Part shown: positions 39,425 through 51,830 of the stretch, one piece after another
Numbering within the stretch: the stretch's first letter is position 1
How the letters are laid out: each line of letters opens with the position of its first letter
From: Certhia americana
Lineage: Eukaryota; Chordata; Aves; Passeriformes; Certhiidae
Assembly (NCBI GenBank): GCA_018697195.1
Contig: CM031860.1
Span: 59,550,396 to 59,614,395, forward strand
DNA length: 64,000 nt
Direction: 5' to 3'
Notes under the pieces: model-generated
The model's database searches: none
What the model was told of the DNA's origin: nothing
What the model saw: only the letters and a program-made list of their open reading frames with translations
Program-made: the position numbers and the translations under genes

Positions 39425-42400
39425 CTGTTCAAAAGACAAACATGAACTTTGAAACTCCAAGCCCAGAGACGATTTGCAGACCCCTAAGGAAAAGGATCTT
39501 GCCACCAATGGGCAAGGGCAGAGCCACTGTGATCCAAGTTGCATGCACAAAGGAAGGGGAGGATAAAGCAGCTTCCCAAAATGACAGATCTTGATGAAGA
39601 AGCCCTGCCAGTCTGGGTTAGTATGTATCAGCAGCTGCTATGGATAAAGCTGTTCTGTGGGAAGACTGAAGTCAAGTTTTTTCAGGAGCACAGTAGCAAA
39701 GTTCCAAGGAAATTATTCCATGTAGGAGAGGCAAATAAACACAGTGATTATTATTTAGAAATGAAAATGCCATCAATGTAGCTGAGGAACTTATCTGCAG
39801 AAATAAATTCAGCATAAGCTTAAAAATAAACCTAAAAAAATTGAATATATCAACTTTTGAGCTGACTAGGGCTGACACACTGTGATTTCTTTTCTTCAAT
39901 AATATTTACTTTAAAACATGAACTGGTATCTGACAGCTACATAAAATTCCTGAGTAGGACAACATGACCCCGTTGCCATGACACCAATTTTGCATCTGAA
40001 AAAGATATTACTTTCTAAGTATCCCACATTGCCTCAGTTTACTTGTCTAAATCAAATTTCTTCTCTCAACAATGGCACAAGTTAATTTATTTAAACAAAA
40101 TCCTGTTTTACATTTTTTCAAAACTTTAATGCTTCAGAATCCAGCAATACACTGTAAGTGGATTCTGGTCCTAGATGCCACCAGAGGAAAAAGCATGAAC
40201 AATTTAGACTGTGGAGTGTTTGGGAAAGATGCAGTTTTTCACCTTCAGTGTAGTCTTGTGTATCAGACCAAGGTAGCACAACATACAACGTGGGTGGAGG
40301 ATTGACATCTGCCAAGGGGAAATTTAAAAAAAATTAATTTCATTGTAAAGATGTTGAGCACATGGGTTGGAAAAAAAATGGAGGAAGTACTACTTCAAAA
40401 AGAACATGGTCCAAACTCAGCAGGAATGCCAGAAGCCTGCATTTTAATTTCCAGTCATTTGTCATAGTTTCCCTTGTGTCAGTCAGCCTTTCTTGCCTGC
40501 AGAAATTGTAACACCGAATGTCTACTCCTCTTACATAACAACTGTGTAGATATAGAAAAATAAACAGTCCTAAAGGACTATACAACCTCATTTGTACACC
40601 AATATGGTCACTGAGTGTGACAAACACTGCTAACAACATTTCAGGAAGGTCAGAGGCAATGTCCTCACTTAAGAACACGGCGTTAAGGAATACCAGAGCA
40701 ATTTTCCAAGGAAAGGTTAGATCTAAACTACCATCAGACATGAAAGCAAGGACTGATTGAAATCCAACACACCAAAAAGCATGAAGAAAACGAAGCTGTT
40801 CAAGAGTTACAGAGGAGAGTTATAAAGGGAGAAAACAGAACACATACTTGATAGATCATAAGACCTCATAGGTTTTTTTTTTAAATTTTTTTTTGAAGTG
40901 AGGGAATACAGAAGAGAGCAATTCAGATACAGGAACGATTAATCCAAGATTAAGGAAAACTGTCTAAACAGTTTATCTCCCAGTAATAAGAAGGCGTCAC
41001 AGTTTAGGAACCCCGTGAATGGAGCAATTGTTTAAACACAACGAAAAAATGCCGGCATCCAGTAGAGATGAAATGAGCATTTGAGTAAAATGAAGGAGCA
41101 ATTTAAAAGCTTTTGAGAAAAATCAATAGAATGCCAGGGAAGAGCAGGCTTTTTGAGCATTGATGGGCCCCTAAAGCTCTTCATACATTGTTACTGAGTT
41201 TAGCAGCAGGGAAAAGAAAATTACACAGTTTGCAAGGGTAGGCGGGAATCAATACTGTAGTTAGTAAAGAGATGCTATTTCACATCTGAGTGGCCAGCGG
41301 CCTGCCTTCACCAGCCTGTCCTGATACCTGTTTGTTAACAAGTCACTAAGGGCTGAAAAACCAGATACTCTTCAGGGTTGACACAAAAAATAGGCACTTA
41401 ATTTGCTCCTGTGTGCGAACTATTGGAAAAGGATGAACACTGCAGATTAGTGGGTCAGCGTAATCCCACCTGATTCACTGCTTCAGGACTGAAGAGCCCA
41501 AAGCACCTTTCTGTGGACATTTAGAGCTAGAGTTTAAAATTTTGTACTAAGATAATAAATGATCCATAATAACAATGACAGCGTTGTCAAAACACAGTAA
41601 TTAGCACACAAGCCATATGACTTACGTTTTTTTTTGTTTCCCCCTTTAATCACACAAAGATAGAAATAGATTTACCACACAGTAGGAGGGAGATGCAAGA
41701 AGAATTTTGCTGCAATTTAACCATACAGCTGATCCTCAAATTTAAGTGGTTTTTCCAAAGGTCTCAAACTGCCATCATTAATGATGCTGTCAATCAAACA
41801 GTTCCTGACTGTCCAGTGGTTTCCCAGCTGTGTATTTTCCATAGCAGCACTGATCAGATTTGCTGCAAGGCCTTTGTAGCAAAAAAACCCCCAAAACCAA
41901 ACACCACTGAAAACCAACTAAACACAACCCTCCAAACCACAAGCCTCAAAACAGCAAAAAAAAAAAAAAAAAAGAAAAAGTTTATGAAAATACTCTGAAG
42001 CAAATAAAAATATTGAGGCAGAGGAGAAAAGAAAGTGGATAGAAGTATTTAGTGACATCAGGTATATATATGGCTTTAGAAACATGGAGGGTTTTGTGCA
42101 AATTAAGTGCCACTGCTTGTGCAGTACATCCCCAGCCAGATGGGATGGACCTTTGTGTGACATCTCAGCTTAACAACCACACTCAGTGACACAAGGAGCA
42201 ATGGCAACACTGGTTTGGGACTAACACACACATCCTTGTGGACCAGAGGTGAGAAGCCTCTAACAACACCGAGCTGACACTGTAATAAAAATAAATACTA
42301 TGTCTAGCCCCAAGCAATGGCAATTTCACAGGAAAAAAAAATCAATATTTTTCAGTCCAAGTGATTTTTATACCAGAATATTAGGTTCTAGTTTGAGATT

Positions 42401-43876
42401 TCAAGAACACCTATCAGTTTAATTTGCTAGTTTTAGTTTGTCATAACTAAGCTGAGAACTTAACTTTTTAACACAACATCTACACCTCTGTCCTGGTTTC
42501 TCTGTGACAGTCCAACATCTACACCTCTGTCCTGGTTTCTCTGTGACAGTCCAACAGTGTCTGTGCTGCTGGCTGAATGCCAGTTTAGAGCACTTACTCT
42601 ACCTGGACAGGGATGGAAACTACCTGCAAATGTAGCACTTTGACACCTGCAAATACCAGAAGGTGTTCAGTAATTGCTACGCTGGTGTGGTGCTGTAATC
42701 ACCAAGCACAGCCACTCACAGATGGTCAAACAAGTATTAAAGGACACTGGGTGGGTCAATTGTCTGTTTTAATGCACATCCATTCCACACAGACCTTTCT
42801 GAATACAGGTCATTGTTCCTCAGGCTCTCAGGAGGTTTCATGAAAGGTTCAGTAGCTTCATTAATAATATACATAACTGTCAAACACCAAGTCAGTAAAA
42901 CCTGAATAGAGAACTCCTTCAAGGGAGTATAGTAAAGGATATCAAAATGTTAATGCCTATGGGTAAGTTTCATTAGAATGCAGAATACTCACCTACAATA
43001 AATAGCTCAAACCAGAGAAAACAAAGACCTGCTGGAGGAAGGTAGGTTAAAGAAAAGCTGTCCCCTCCAATTATAAACTGTGTCTTTGCTGGATAGATCC
43101 CTCTCTTCCACCTTCCTTTGCAGTCCATCAACTGCCAGTAGCTTCCTGGTTTAGTCCACCAGGTATCTTCTGTCCATCACTAATAGGGTTTAGTTGTACT
43201 ATTGCAAGAAGGTCTCTTATTCCCCTTGGAAGTCTTCCTGCCTGTGTACTCACTGCCTGCATTCCTCACCTACCAGTCCAGGGCTGCACCTTGGCTAAAA
43301 ATGTCCACATTATCTTGTGGAAGAAGGAGCCTTCTCCTCCACAACTGAAGTCTGCAGCCAGGATGCAAGGAGAAGGCCAACAGTTTTGTTGACCATTCCC
43401 AATCATTAAAAAAAAAAATCCAGCATGCCCTCCCAATACTGGTGGCAACACAATGATCCTAAAAATATTATCATTATATTGCATAAATCACAACTATTAG
43501 GGACCAGCAAGATTAGACATCTTCTTTGCAGAAGCACAGGAATATTTGTCAAGCATTGCCAGGGAACAGGTCCAACCATCCTTGATAAACATGTTCCTTA
43601 AGACAAAGGATATAACTTTGCCTTAAGTCTTTGTCTGTCTGAGCAGCATTGGGAACATTACAAAAGTCACTGGAAATAAAGCACAAATGCAATGTTAACC
43701 TTATTCTGTCTACACATGTATCCATATTTATAACATAAGCAAGAACCACTGCAAATGAGTTGTAATTTAAAATCAATAGGAATGCAAATGGAAGAATGTG
43801 GTTAGGAGCAAAACAGGTATTTTCTACTTCTGCCTAGTATTTTCTTTTATTTTTATTTTTTTAAGATGCTACAGAC
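39425..43876 (-). other. UVSSA: UVSSA intron
   Basis: A 4452-base intron with a weak donor, GTCTGT, at 43876. It contains a perfect 39-base tandem duplication (42474-42551), A-runs near 41956-41973, and a 133-codon same-strand open frame (40340-40741) with no recognised domain. Confidence 0.8.
42474..42556 (+). repeat. 39-base tandem duplication, 2.1 copies
   Basis: The unit beginning CAACATCTACACCTCTGTCC is repeated exactly at 42474-42512 and 42513-42551, followed by a five-base start of a third copy. The absence of any mismatch suggests a recent event or a local assembly duplication. Confidence 0.95.
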
Positions 43877-43988
43877 CTGGCTGGGCCGCTTGCTTCTCAA
43901 ACTTCATCTTTTCTTCTCTGGCTCTGTCCTCTGCATTTACAGGAATCCCAGAGTCATCCCGAGGAATTATCTTTCCATGGAAAGGGCA
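43877..43988 (-). CDS. UVSSA: UVSSA coding exon completing the zinc motif
   Basis: This 112-base exon starts TGC CCT in phase 0 after TCTCAAG, encoding [20 protein letters not shown], then [17 protein letters not shown]. The first residues supply the last Cys and the His of the C-x9-C-x7-C-x2-H zinc-binding motif of the UVSSA C-terminal domain. Human has CPFHGKIVPRDDEG at the same place. The donor CCAG|GTCTGT is weak, but the join to the next exon (QP-E-WRDPEF) is confirmed by the human pattern. Confidence 0.95.
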
Positions 43989-44838
43989 CTTGAGAAAGAA
44001 AGAGGGGAGAAAGAAAAAAATCTCAGTTTTTGAATGAAAAGAAAATGTTTACATTTTATTCAACACAGCTTAAAGCTGGAAACTGGAATTGAGCAATAAA
44101 ACTACACTTGACTCCCAGTCCTCTTTAGAAAGTATCTGAATCCCATAAACAACATGTGTTTAATATATTCAGAATCTCAAATAAATAAGCTCTTTCGAAA
44201 ACAAATATCCAATTTCAAGAGACCAGGTAGCACATCCTGTCAAGTCTGGAACCAGGGCACCAGTGCTGCATCATATATTGTCATTTATGCTATATCCCTA
44301 TCCTGTAACAATCATATTAAAACTACTGAAGTGCATTCAGATCCTTCAATCTCAGATAATACAGGAAGAACAGGGAACAAAGAAATAGAACAAAGTATTT
44401 AGGCAAAGTAGCCTGCTCAACAGTGCTCATAATTTTAGGCTGTGTAGAATTTAGCTTTCATAAAACTTAATTTGTAAATAAAATTTCTTTGCCCCTCAAA
44501 CATGTAAGTTTCTAGAAGCAGTTAATATCAAATAAGCCTCTGAGGAAAAATTTTTAGCAAAGAACTCTCCCTGCCTTACTGCAGACATCACAGTAATAAA
44601 TAAAATCCACATAACCTACGACAAATTCCAAAAAAATTTGAGTGTTCTTTAAATGTTTACAGCTTCTTTACCAAAAGGATGTCTCCCTTACAAAGCCCAT
44701 ATTAACAATTAACTTCTCCAACATAATGGTCTTCCACTCCCTTGAGCTACACTTACAATGTGAAATAAATTTTTATGGATGTTTTAAGGATATCTCCACA
44801 CAGCACAGATCTTGGAAGCTCTGGAAGTTGGTGCCTAC
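43989..44838 (-). other. UVSSA: UVSSA short intron
   Basis: This 850-base intron splits the zinc-binding motif between two exons. Its donor is GTAGGC at 44838. No internal feature is recognised. Confidence 0.9.
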
Positions 44839-45022
44839 CTTAATCCGATCTTGTCTTTCACACAGAGTTCCACCAGGCATGGGTGCTCGACATTTGTGTT
44901 TTACTGGCTCAAACTTGCCAGCAAATGTTATATACCTGGTTTTTAACATTTCTGTTATTTCTTTATTTTCCACCTCTTCCTCTACTTCACTGGGTGCCCA
45001 AAACCGATGCTCAGAGGTAAAT
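44839..45022 (-). CDS. UVSSA: UVSSA coding exon (DUF2043 core)
   Basis: This 184-base exon follows TTTCCCAG. It completes a split Lys codon and encodes [20 protein letters not shown], the segment [20 protein letters not shown], and [21 protein letters not shown]. It matches human [23 protein letters not shown] and CRAPRPDGRLCERQDRLK in order. The two Cys of C-x9-C are here; the remaining zinc ligands are in the next exon. DUF2043 is the UVSSA family signature domain and is required for repair function in human cells. Confidence 0.97.
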
Positions 45023-48000
45023 CTGGGAAAACAACAAATGAAAATAACACACAGAATTGTAAGAAAACACACCGAGATGCCATTATCAGCCTGTGCTAAA
45101 CTCAAGTGAAAGGAAGGGAAGCATTACTAGTGAATTAAAAAACCCTTAGGAATCTACCAGTCTTTCTTATGGCTCTTGTACTATGAAGATATTTTTAAAA
45201 TATCACCAAAGCCTGTCTAGTATTGATTTCCTGTTTAACCTGCTATTACAAGTCTTAGCTTTAGTTCATGATCTGACATCCAGAGTCAGTTATCCCATTT
45301 CCAGATTCAGTGAATAACTTGGTAATTCTGTACTTAACATTCTTCATAACAAAATACTTCTATGATTAAGGACAGAAGACAGATCAAGGAGGAAACAGTT
45401 TGATCTTAATGTGTCTGATCTTATCCCTGATAGCTGGACTCCTGCAGCAGCAGAGAAGCAGAAGCTGAAATGAGAGGATGCTGCAATAAACTGACACCAA
45501 GGGAAAGGGCAAACAATCAGCTGAGCCTTATACAGATTCTTTCTTCCAGGTTCTATTACACAGTGTCCATAAATCTGAGAAATTATCAGGTGTTCCTCTA
45601 GGAAATTAAGCTAATCCATTGAAAATCTATTTTAAAATTAGAGATCTTACCTACATTTACATACACATAGGCAAAGATTTTCTCAACAGCATTCATACAG
45701 TTTTATTTTAGTCACCTTAAGCTGACAACAGTCTGCAGTGAAAAACAGGCAACCCCAGAGAGCAATTACCTGACTCATTTTAGATGCTAATCTTAGGAGG
45801 CAATGAACTGTCCCTCTGACAGTAAATGTTTTTCTTTCTCTTAATCAAGAAAAGAAATTAGGGTGACCAGCTTCAGCTTAGGTATTTAATTTTAAGATAC
45901 CTGAAGTTAACAACAACAATCTCACCCCAAATTTAAGGAAAGATGACGTTAAAGAGAAATACAGCTAAACTGTATTTAAAAAAAAATTGCAGTCTGCATT
46001 GACAGATGTCTTGATAAGGACATAAAATTCCTAAAAGAACCTTACAATCCCTTTCTTCCGCATAGTTCTTTGACCAATCAGTGCCAGAGTTATTTGAGAG
46101 GATTTTCTCTATCCATATCCAATTCCTCACACTAATAGTCTGTATCCTTGGGTGTCATTCCTGCTTCTGAGACTTTGCTTTCTGTAGACTGCAGAGCCAT
46201 ATACACATGAGCACTGGCTTCACTCATCACACCAGCCACAACTTGGCAAACCACACAAGCCAGTACTTGAAAGAGTTACTTTAGAGAGCCTGAAAAGTTT
46301 TGATTAATTTTATCTAACCAAGTTTTCAGCAGATGACAAGGGAAAAAAAAAAAAAAAAAAGTAGAGGAAAATATCTGACCGTAGCAATCTATGACATGCA
46401 TAGCTGCTGGGTTTAATGCAATAGTCGAACATTTAAACTATGTAAAGAGGTTAGAACTAGGTTAAAAAGGGATTAAGAAAACTCTGAAACATCTCTGAGA
46501 TTTGCTGTCATCAGAAAAATGTTCAACAAAATTCTTGTTAAGCAGATTGATTCTATCCAGTAATTTCTCCATCAAATAATACCTCATTAGTGCCAGAGAA
46601 ATGCTGACCTGCCATAAAATACAAATAACTTTTTTCTGGTAAATTAGGGAATAAAGGCAAAAGAGTTCCAGTGGAGGTTAGTTCAATAATAAACATAGTA
46701 ATGTATTTCTACAGTTTTTGGTTAAACAAAATATTTTTAATTATGCACTTCTGCGAAGTGTAGTAAAAACCCCAAAAACCCTGAGAGTCTTTGTAATAAA
46801 TCAATATTACTTCAGCCCAATGTTCGAATGGTACAGTATTTTAGCTTCAGCAATTATGTGGCAAGATTGTACCATAGACAGTAAATAAAAGAATGACATC
46901 ATTTTCTTATTTGCTCAGTTTAATGCTGAAAACAAGACTGACTGGCAGCTGTGTCACTTAACTGTGAGCCACACAGAGGGGAAAGCATTCCTAAAAAAGG
47001 CACCATATGTGATTTTTACATGGCAATCTTACAGAATCTCTTAGGAAAATTCTAGTGTACTTTGGTGGTCTGAACTCCCCTTCCCCTCTAAATTATCAAA
47101 TTACTATTACATGAGAATGAAGAAGCATTTAACACTTGTGCATGTCAACCCTTCCAGTTAGGAAAAATAATTTTTAAAAATAATTTCCCCATCTCCCGTC
47201 CCCTAAATATGCACACAACAAATGTCAAGAATATTAAAATTATGTTATGCCCTATTGACCAGTATTTGGGAACTGAACTTAAAATAGTGTGATTCCTACA
47301 AATATATTAATACATATTACTGTTTACTACAAGTATATAACTCATTTTCTCCCAACACAACTTCCAAGCAGGTGAGAGAAGAACAAAGCAGTGGCAGTTT
47401 CCAAAGTTTTCTGATTTCTTGTGGTAAGTTAAGCAACATTATAAAGAGGCAGATACTTGTTGGAAAAAAATGCTGCATGTGACAAGTAAAACTTATTTGT
47501 AAGATGGATCAGAAGAGGAAAAGATAATCAACTAAAAGATGAAAAAGATCAACATCTCACTCACATTTAGAGTGCTCCTAATCCAGATAAACAACAGAGG
47601 CTTTAATAGCAATGACACAGCAATACATGAGAAGGAGGAATAAAAGACAAGTAATGGTTAACTGAAATCTAAGAGAAAGCTCTTGGAGAACTGCTGCACT
47701 CTTTCAATGAATTTACATCATCTTAATTTCTAATCTGACAGAAAGCTTATAAAAACATTGAATAAATATAAATTCTAACCCCAGATGCTTACAGAGATCC
47801 TGAAGCAAGTGCAAAATGGGCTAATTCAAATATCCTAGTCACAGTCAGTGCTGGACCGGCTATTTTACTCTGCTCCTAAGAGTGAGCTGATTTCAATCAA
47901 GGAGGAGGGTGGAAGGTCCATGCTATCCAAAATAAGTCTGTTAAGCTGACATAGACTCTACACAATTCAACACTGTGCAGCATACACAACCTTCTGGCCC

Positions 48001-49627
48001 TCCCTCAAAAAAACCAACAAAACTTCTTTAGAAAATCTTCCTGGTAGCTACATCCTCACTGTCAAGATCTTAATTTAATAAATGCTATTATTAAGTAAAT
48101 ACACTGCTAAATGAAATGGAAAGACTTTTCCCCTTCAGATTTTAAAAATTCAAATTCCATACACATCCCATATGCATTGTCTATTTTTCAGTTTGCTTTT
48201 TTCCCCTATACTTACAGAGCCAGTATGGGTGCAGAGAGAAACATTAGAGTTGACAGATTAATTAATTAATTAATTAATTAAACCTTAATTTTTCAATAAG
48301 TCTATTTTATGCCTAGGGTCAATGGCATTGTGTGTGCAGAGTTACTTAAATTATCTTTAGTTAGATTGGCACATCTGTAGTTATAGACTATATGGTTCAG
48401 AAGTGTGCCCTCTATTTTATTGGGAAGCATAAAAATAAAACAGTACAGCACAAGGCAGACAGGCAGTGAAATATGCTTCTGATTTCACTTATGACTTGAA
48501 TAACTCATTTGCAATGTAAAATAAGGCCTTAGTACCTTTTTGGCACTATCACAGACAAATGCTTCTTAAAAGTCCTGCTGAAAATCTTTTCATAGGCTTT
48601 AAAAAGCTTATTCCACGTGAGACGGAATCCAAAGCCTGGAGTAACTGTGGCAAAGCACTTTTATGCATCAAATTGCACCAGTTTTCAGTAATTTAATAGA
48701 TATTCAGCATTTTATGAAATCAGGTCCAGGGGCAAAGATTTCTTCTTGTTCCTTTCTGCCAGCACTGTTTTAGCACAGATTACAGACTGGGGGTTTTTTG
48801 TTTGTTTTGGTAAGAAAACAAACTAAGTTAAATTAATACTGCTAAGAATATAATAGCTTAACTTGCAACCCAGACAGTCAATGAGTTTTGCCTTTTTCAA
48901 GCCAGGTATGGTAAACACTGAGACCAAAGTTCTGGTGGACTTAAACGAATTTATACATAGAGGGAGGAGTTTGTAACCAAACTTTCATTAAAAAAAGGGT
49001 TTTTTAAAAAGGGGTTTTAAGAGCTGACTACTAGAAATAAATTTTGATGTGTGCACCTACCACCTCTTCTCCTCAGCAGTGCTAAAGCTTTTCCTAAGTC
49101 AGCAATGCTTCATGAAACACAAAACCTCCCAGACAGCAATGGAAAGTGAAAGATCCAAATCCAAATCCTGCAACTGCCACCATTCCCCTGTGTGACTGAA
49201 TAAGCGTATCAGTTTCCTCAGTTACCACTCTGTGAAGTCAGGAAAAACACTTCCCCAGCCTTTCTCCTACCTTGCCTGCTACTTATTTAGATCTTAAAAT
49301 ATCCAGCTCAGGGAATTTCTATCACACACTTGGCAGAGCCCTTTGCGTAACGAGGTATCAGCTTAAACTGGAGAAACTGATGCCATGCTGCAAACATAAA
49401 AAGAGCAGAAAAAAAAAGTGCTTTGAAGCATCAAAGGATATTTAATTAGTATCACATCTTCTCAAAACAAATAACATTTAAAGGTAGAATTTCTGACTTT
49501 ATGGGTCCTACAACACAAGGTAAAGAAGAAAAGTAATTATCAAAAGAAATAGCAGTCACCCCACTGCATGACCTCTGAGTACAAGTAAATCTATTTATTT
49601 GTTCAATTTGTCTTAAAAGAGCATTAC
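45023..49627 (-). other. UVSSA: UVSSA intron
   Basis: A 4605-base AT-rich intron with donor GTAATG at 49627. It contains an A-run near 46342-46360 and an (ATTA)n tract at 48257-48281. No exon is seen inside. Confidence 0.85.
48257..48281 (+). repeat. (ATTA)n tract, about 6 units
   Basis: A perfect ATTA tetranucleotide run inside a UVSSA intron. Confidence 0.9.
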
Positions 49628-49777
49628 TTGAGAATCTTCCCGGCACTTGGCTGATCCTCTCCCCAGTAGTGAAGATCTAATCCAAAAGGCATGAGGGGAG
49701 CTTTAGCTCTTTCTTCTAGTTTTCTTCTTTTACTATCAGGATCTTCCAAGTTTGCTGTCTCAGAAGTTGCAGATTCA
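49628..49777 (-). CDS. UVSSA: UVSSA coding exon (DLHYWG motif)
   Basis: This 150-base exon after TTCTCCAG completes a split Ser codon. It encodes [20 protein letters not shown], then [20 protein letters not shown] and DQPSAGKIL plus AA of a split Lys. Human has RARAPVVPYGVDLHYWGQE and PTAGKIVK at the matching position. The DLHYWG block opens the conserved C-terminal domain. The first third ([15 protein letters not shown]) is less conserved. Confidence 0.97.
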
Positions 49778-50683
49778 CTGGAGAAAATCAATGAGAAGTC
49801 AATACAGAACACCAATAACCACAACCTTTTCTTTTTTTTCTGTTTTCAATAGATTTTTTTAGACCAACACTAATATTACCTTACATGTACAATTACAACT
49901 ACTTTTACAAGGTTGTCCTTTTCTTTTTTTTTAAAAGAAAGACCATATGACATAACACCACACACGCTATGCAGCTCACTGCATGTTCAGCTACTGCTGG
50001 CTAACACATAACACACTAAGGGGGTAGAAGCCCAGTGATCTGATGGGGGCAGCAGTGGATCATCCCTGTTGTACTCCCATAGGAGCCACAGATATGATAC
50101 TGAAAATCTCAGATTAATTCCAGTTTGCTAGGTTTTGGGGGCTTTCCTGGCCTATGCAGAAGTGTCTTTCCAGGAACATGCCACTAAGCAGATGACTCCA
50201 GCCTTATCCTCAAATCACAGCCAAGTGCTAGGCAAGGCTGGAGTTTCACCAAATTTTGAACAGGATTGATAACAAATGTCTTTGGAAGCGATATAACATC
50301 TCCAGGCAGTACTGACAGCCTATGTCACTGGCAACAAAGAGATGTTGAAACTACTTGCTAACTTATGATACTCTCTGTTTAGCTGCAAACAAAATGTACC
50401 CAAATAAACGGGGTGGTAGGGTGTTAGCAAAGAAAGGAACAGTGTATTTTCATAAAGGCCATTTACCCCAAATAAGATCTGTATTAATTGAGCAGTAAAA
50501 GATTCCTTAAGATCCTGGTGCAATCCCCAACAAAATCCCAGACATTAAGCAATGAATGTAACTTCAAAATGAGACCAAGCCAGCCTTGTCAGCTTGCCTG
50601 GTTTGTGAATGCTTTTCTGTGTGCTGTTATGGCTAATAAACACAGGAGCAAGAGGTTTGTATAAGAATTAAACCAAAGTTGAC
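49778..50683 (-). other. UVSSA: UVSSA intron
   Basis: A 906-base intron with the weak donor GTCAAC at 50683 and acceptor TTCTCCAG. No repeat or exon is recognised. Confidence 0.85.
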
Positions 50684-50861
50684 CTGGCATGAGGAGATGG
50701 TAACTTTGGCAGTTTGTCTCTAAGAAGTTTCAGTGTGGCAGCTGCACAGGTTGGATCGAGTTCATCCTCATTCTCTTTGAGCTGAGTGCGGGAGCTCAGC
50801 GGAGCTGCTCCTGTGGATGCCTTCACCACCGGGGCTTTTAGAGGTGACTGGGGTTCAAGGC
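50684..50861 (-). CDS. UVSSA: UVSSA coding exon (linker)
   Basis: This 178-base exon after TTTTTTGCAG completes a split Gly codon. It encodes [40 protein letters not shown] and [17 protein letters not shown]. The latter two parts correspond to human EEVSDPTSAAAQLRQLRDHLP. It is a low-complexity linker with one predicted helix ([12 protein letters not shown]), between the TFIIH-binding string and the DUF2043 domain. The donor AG|GTCAAC departs from consensus, but the frame agrees with both neighbours. Confidence 0.92.
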
Positions 50862-51777
50862 CTGCAAAAAACCTTGATGTTTAGGAGTGATTCACTTCTT
50901 CCACCCTCACAGCCCAAACCCAAACAGCTCAGGGTGCTGACTACGCCTTCCTGCTTTCAGTTCGCGTTAGATATCAATCTCACTCAGAGCAAAACAGAAT
51001 TATTTAGAGAACATTTGTCTTTCACAGATACTAAACCAGACAACTTGCCAGGAGAAAATATCTAAGTGCTGGCAGAAGAAGGAAGTACACCCACAGAGTC
51101 TGTCCAAGAGATAGGAAATGCCTGAGCTACACCTGAGGAACTGGCCCTCTGCAAGGCAGTACCAGGCACTGATGTTCAGCACCAGCAGCTCAGTGGTGAG
51201 GTAACTTCAATTACTTTACACAGCCAGATTAGAGACTCAGCATGGACTGCAGGGACATGCAAGGTGTTTCTAGACAGCACCTGTTTCTATTTGCTGAGCT
51301 GGAGGAGCAACTCCATTAGCCAGTAGTAGCAACAAGAACTTACCAGCCAATGACAGCTAAAATTGGAATGATCCCTCACACTAATGTGATCTGTCCCCTC
51401 AGAAAGCCTTTTTATAAAGTAATTTATTGAAATGAAAGCTCTCATCCCTCAAAAAAGATCCCTAACCTTCACACAAAAAGAATCATAATTTCATAAACCT
51501 AAAATTTTCATCAAATTATCTGAGCCTTCTTATGAAAAGTAACTAAAGTTTATCTAACATGTTTTGTCCATTACTTAATTGTAACTTTTAATCTTTTGCC
51601 CAATTCTAACCAGCCCTGAAGCTGCATACACAAGTATTCTTGCTTTGTTAGTCATTAAATGTATCACAATATATTTAGTAGAAAAGAAAAAGCTAATGTT
51701 TTATCTGTGACCAGCCATCTGAATAGGAAATTGCAAGACCCATAGCGGCAGGTAGGTTTGGTACACAAAATATTTTC

Positions 51778-51830
51778 ATTTCAGAGTATATTTCAGAGTA
51801 TATTTCAGAGAAAGTACATTTCAGAGAATA
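51778..51830 (+). repeat. Imperfect TTTCAGAGTATA tandem repeat
   Basis: Four TTTCAGAG units occur in a row with ATATA or AAAGTACA spacers. This looks like slippage-derived local repetition. Confidence 0.7.
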
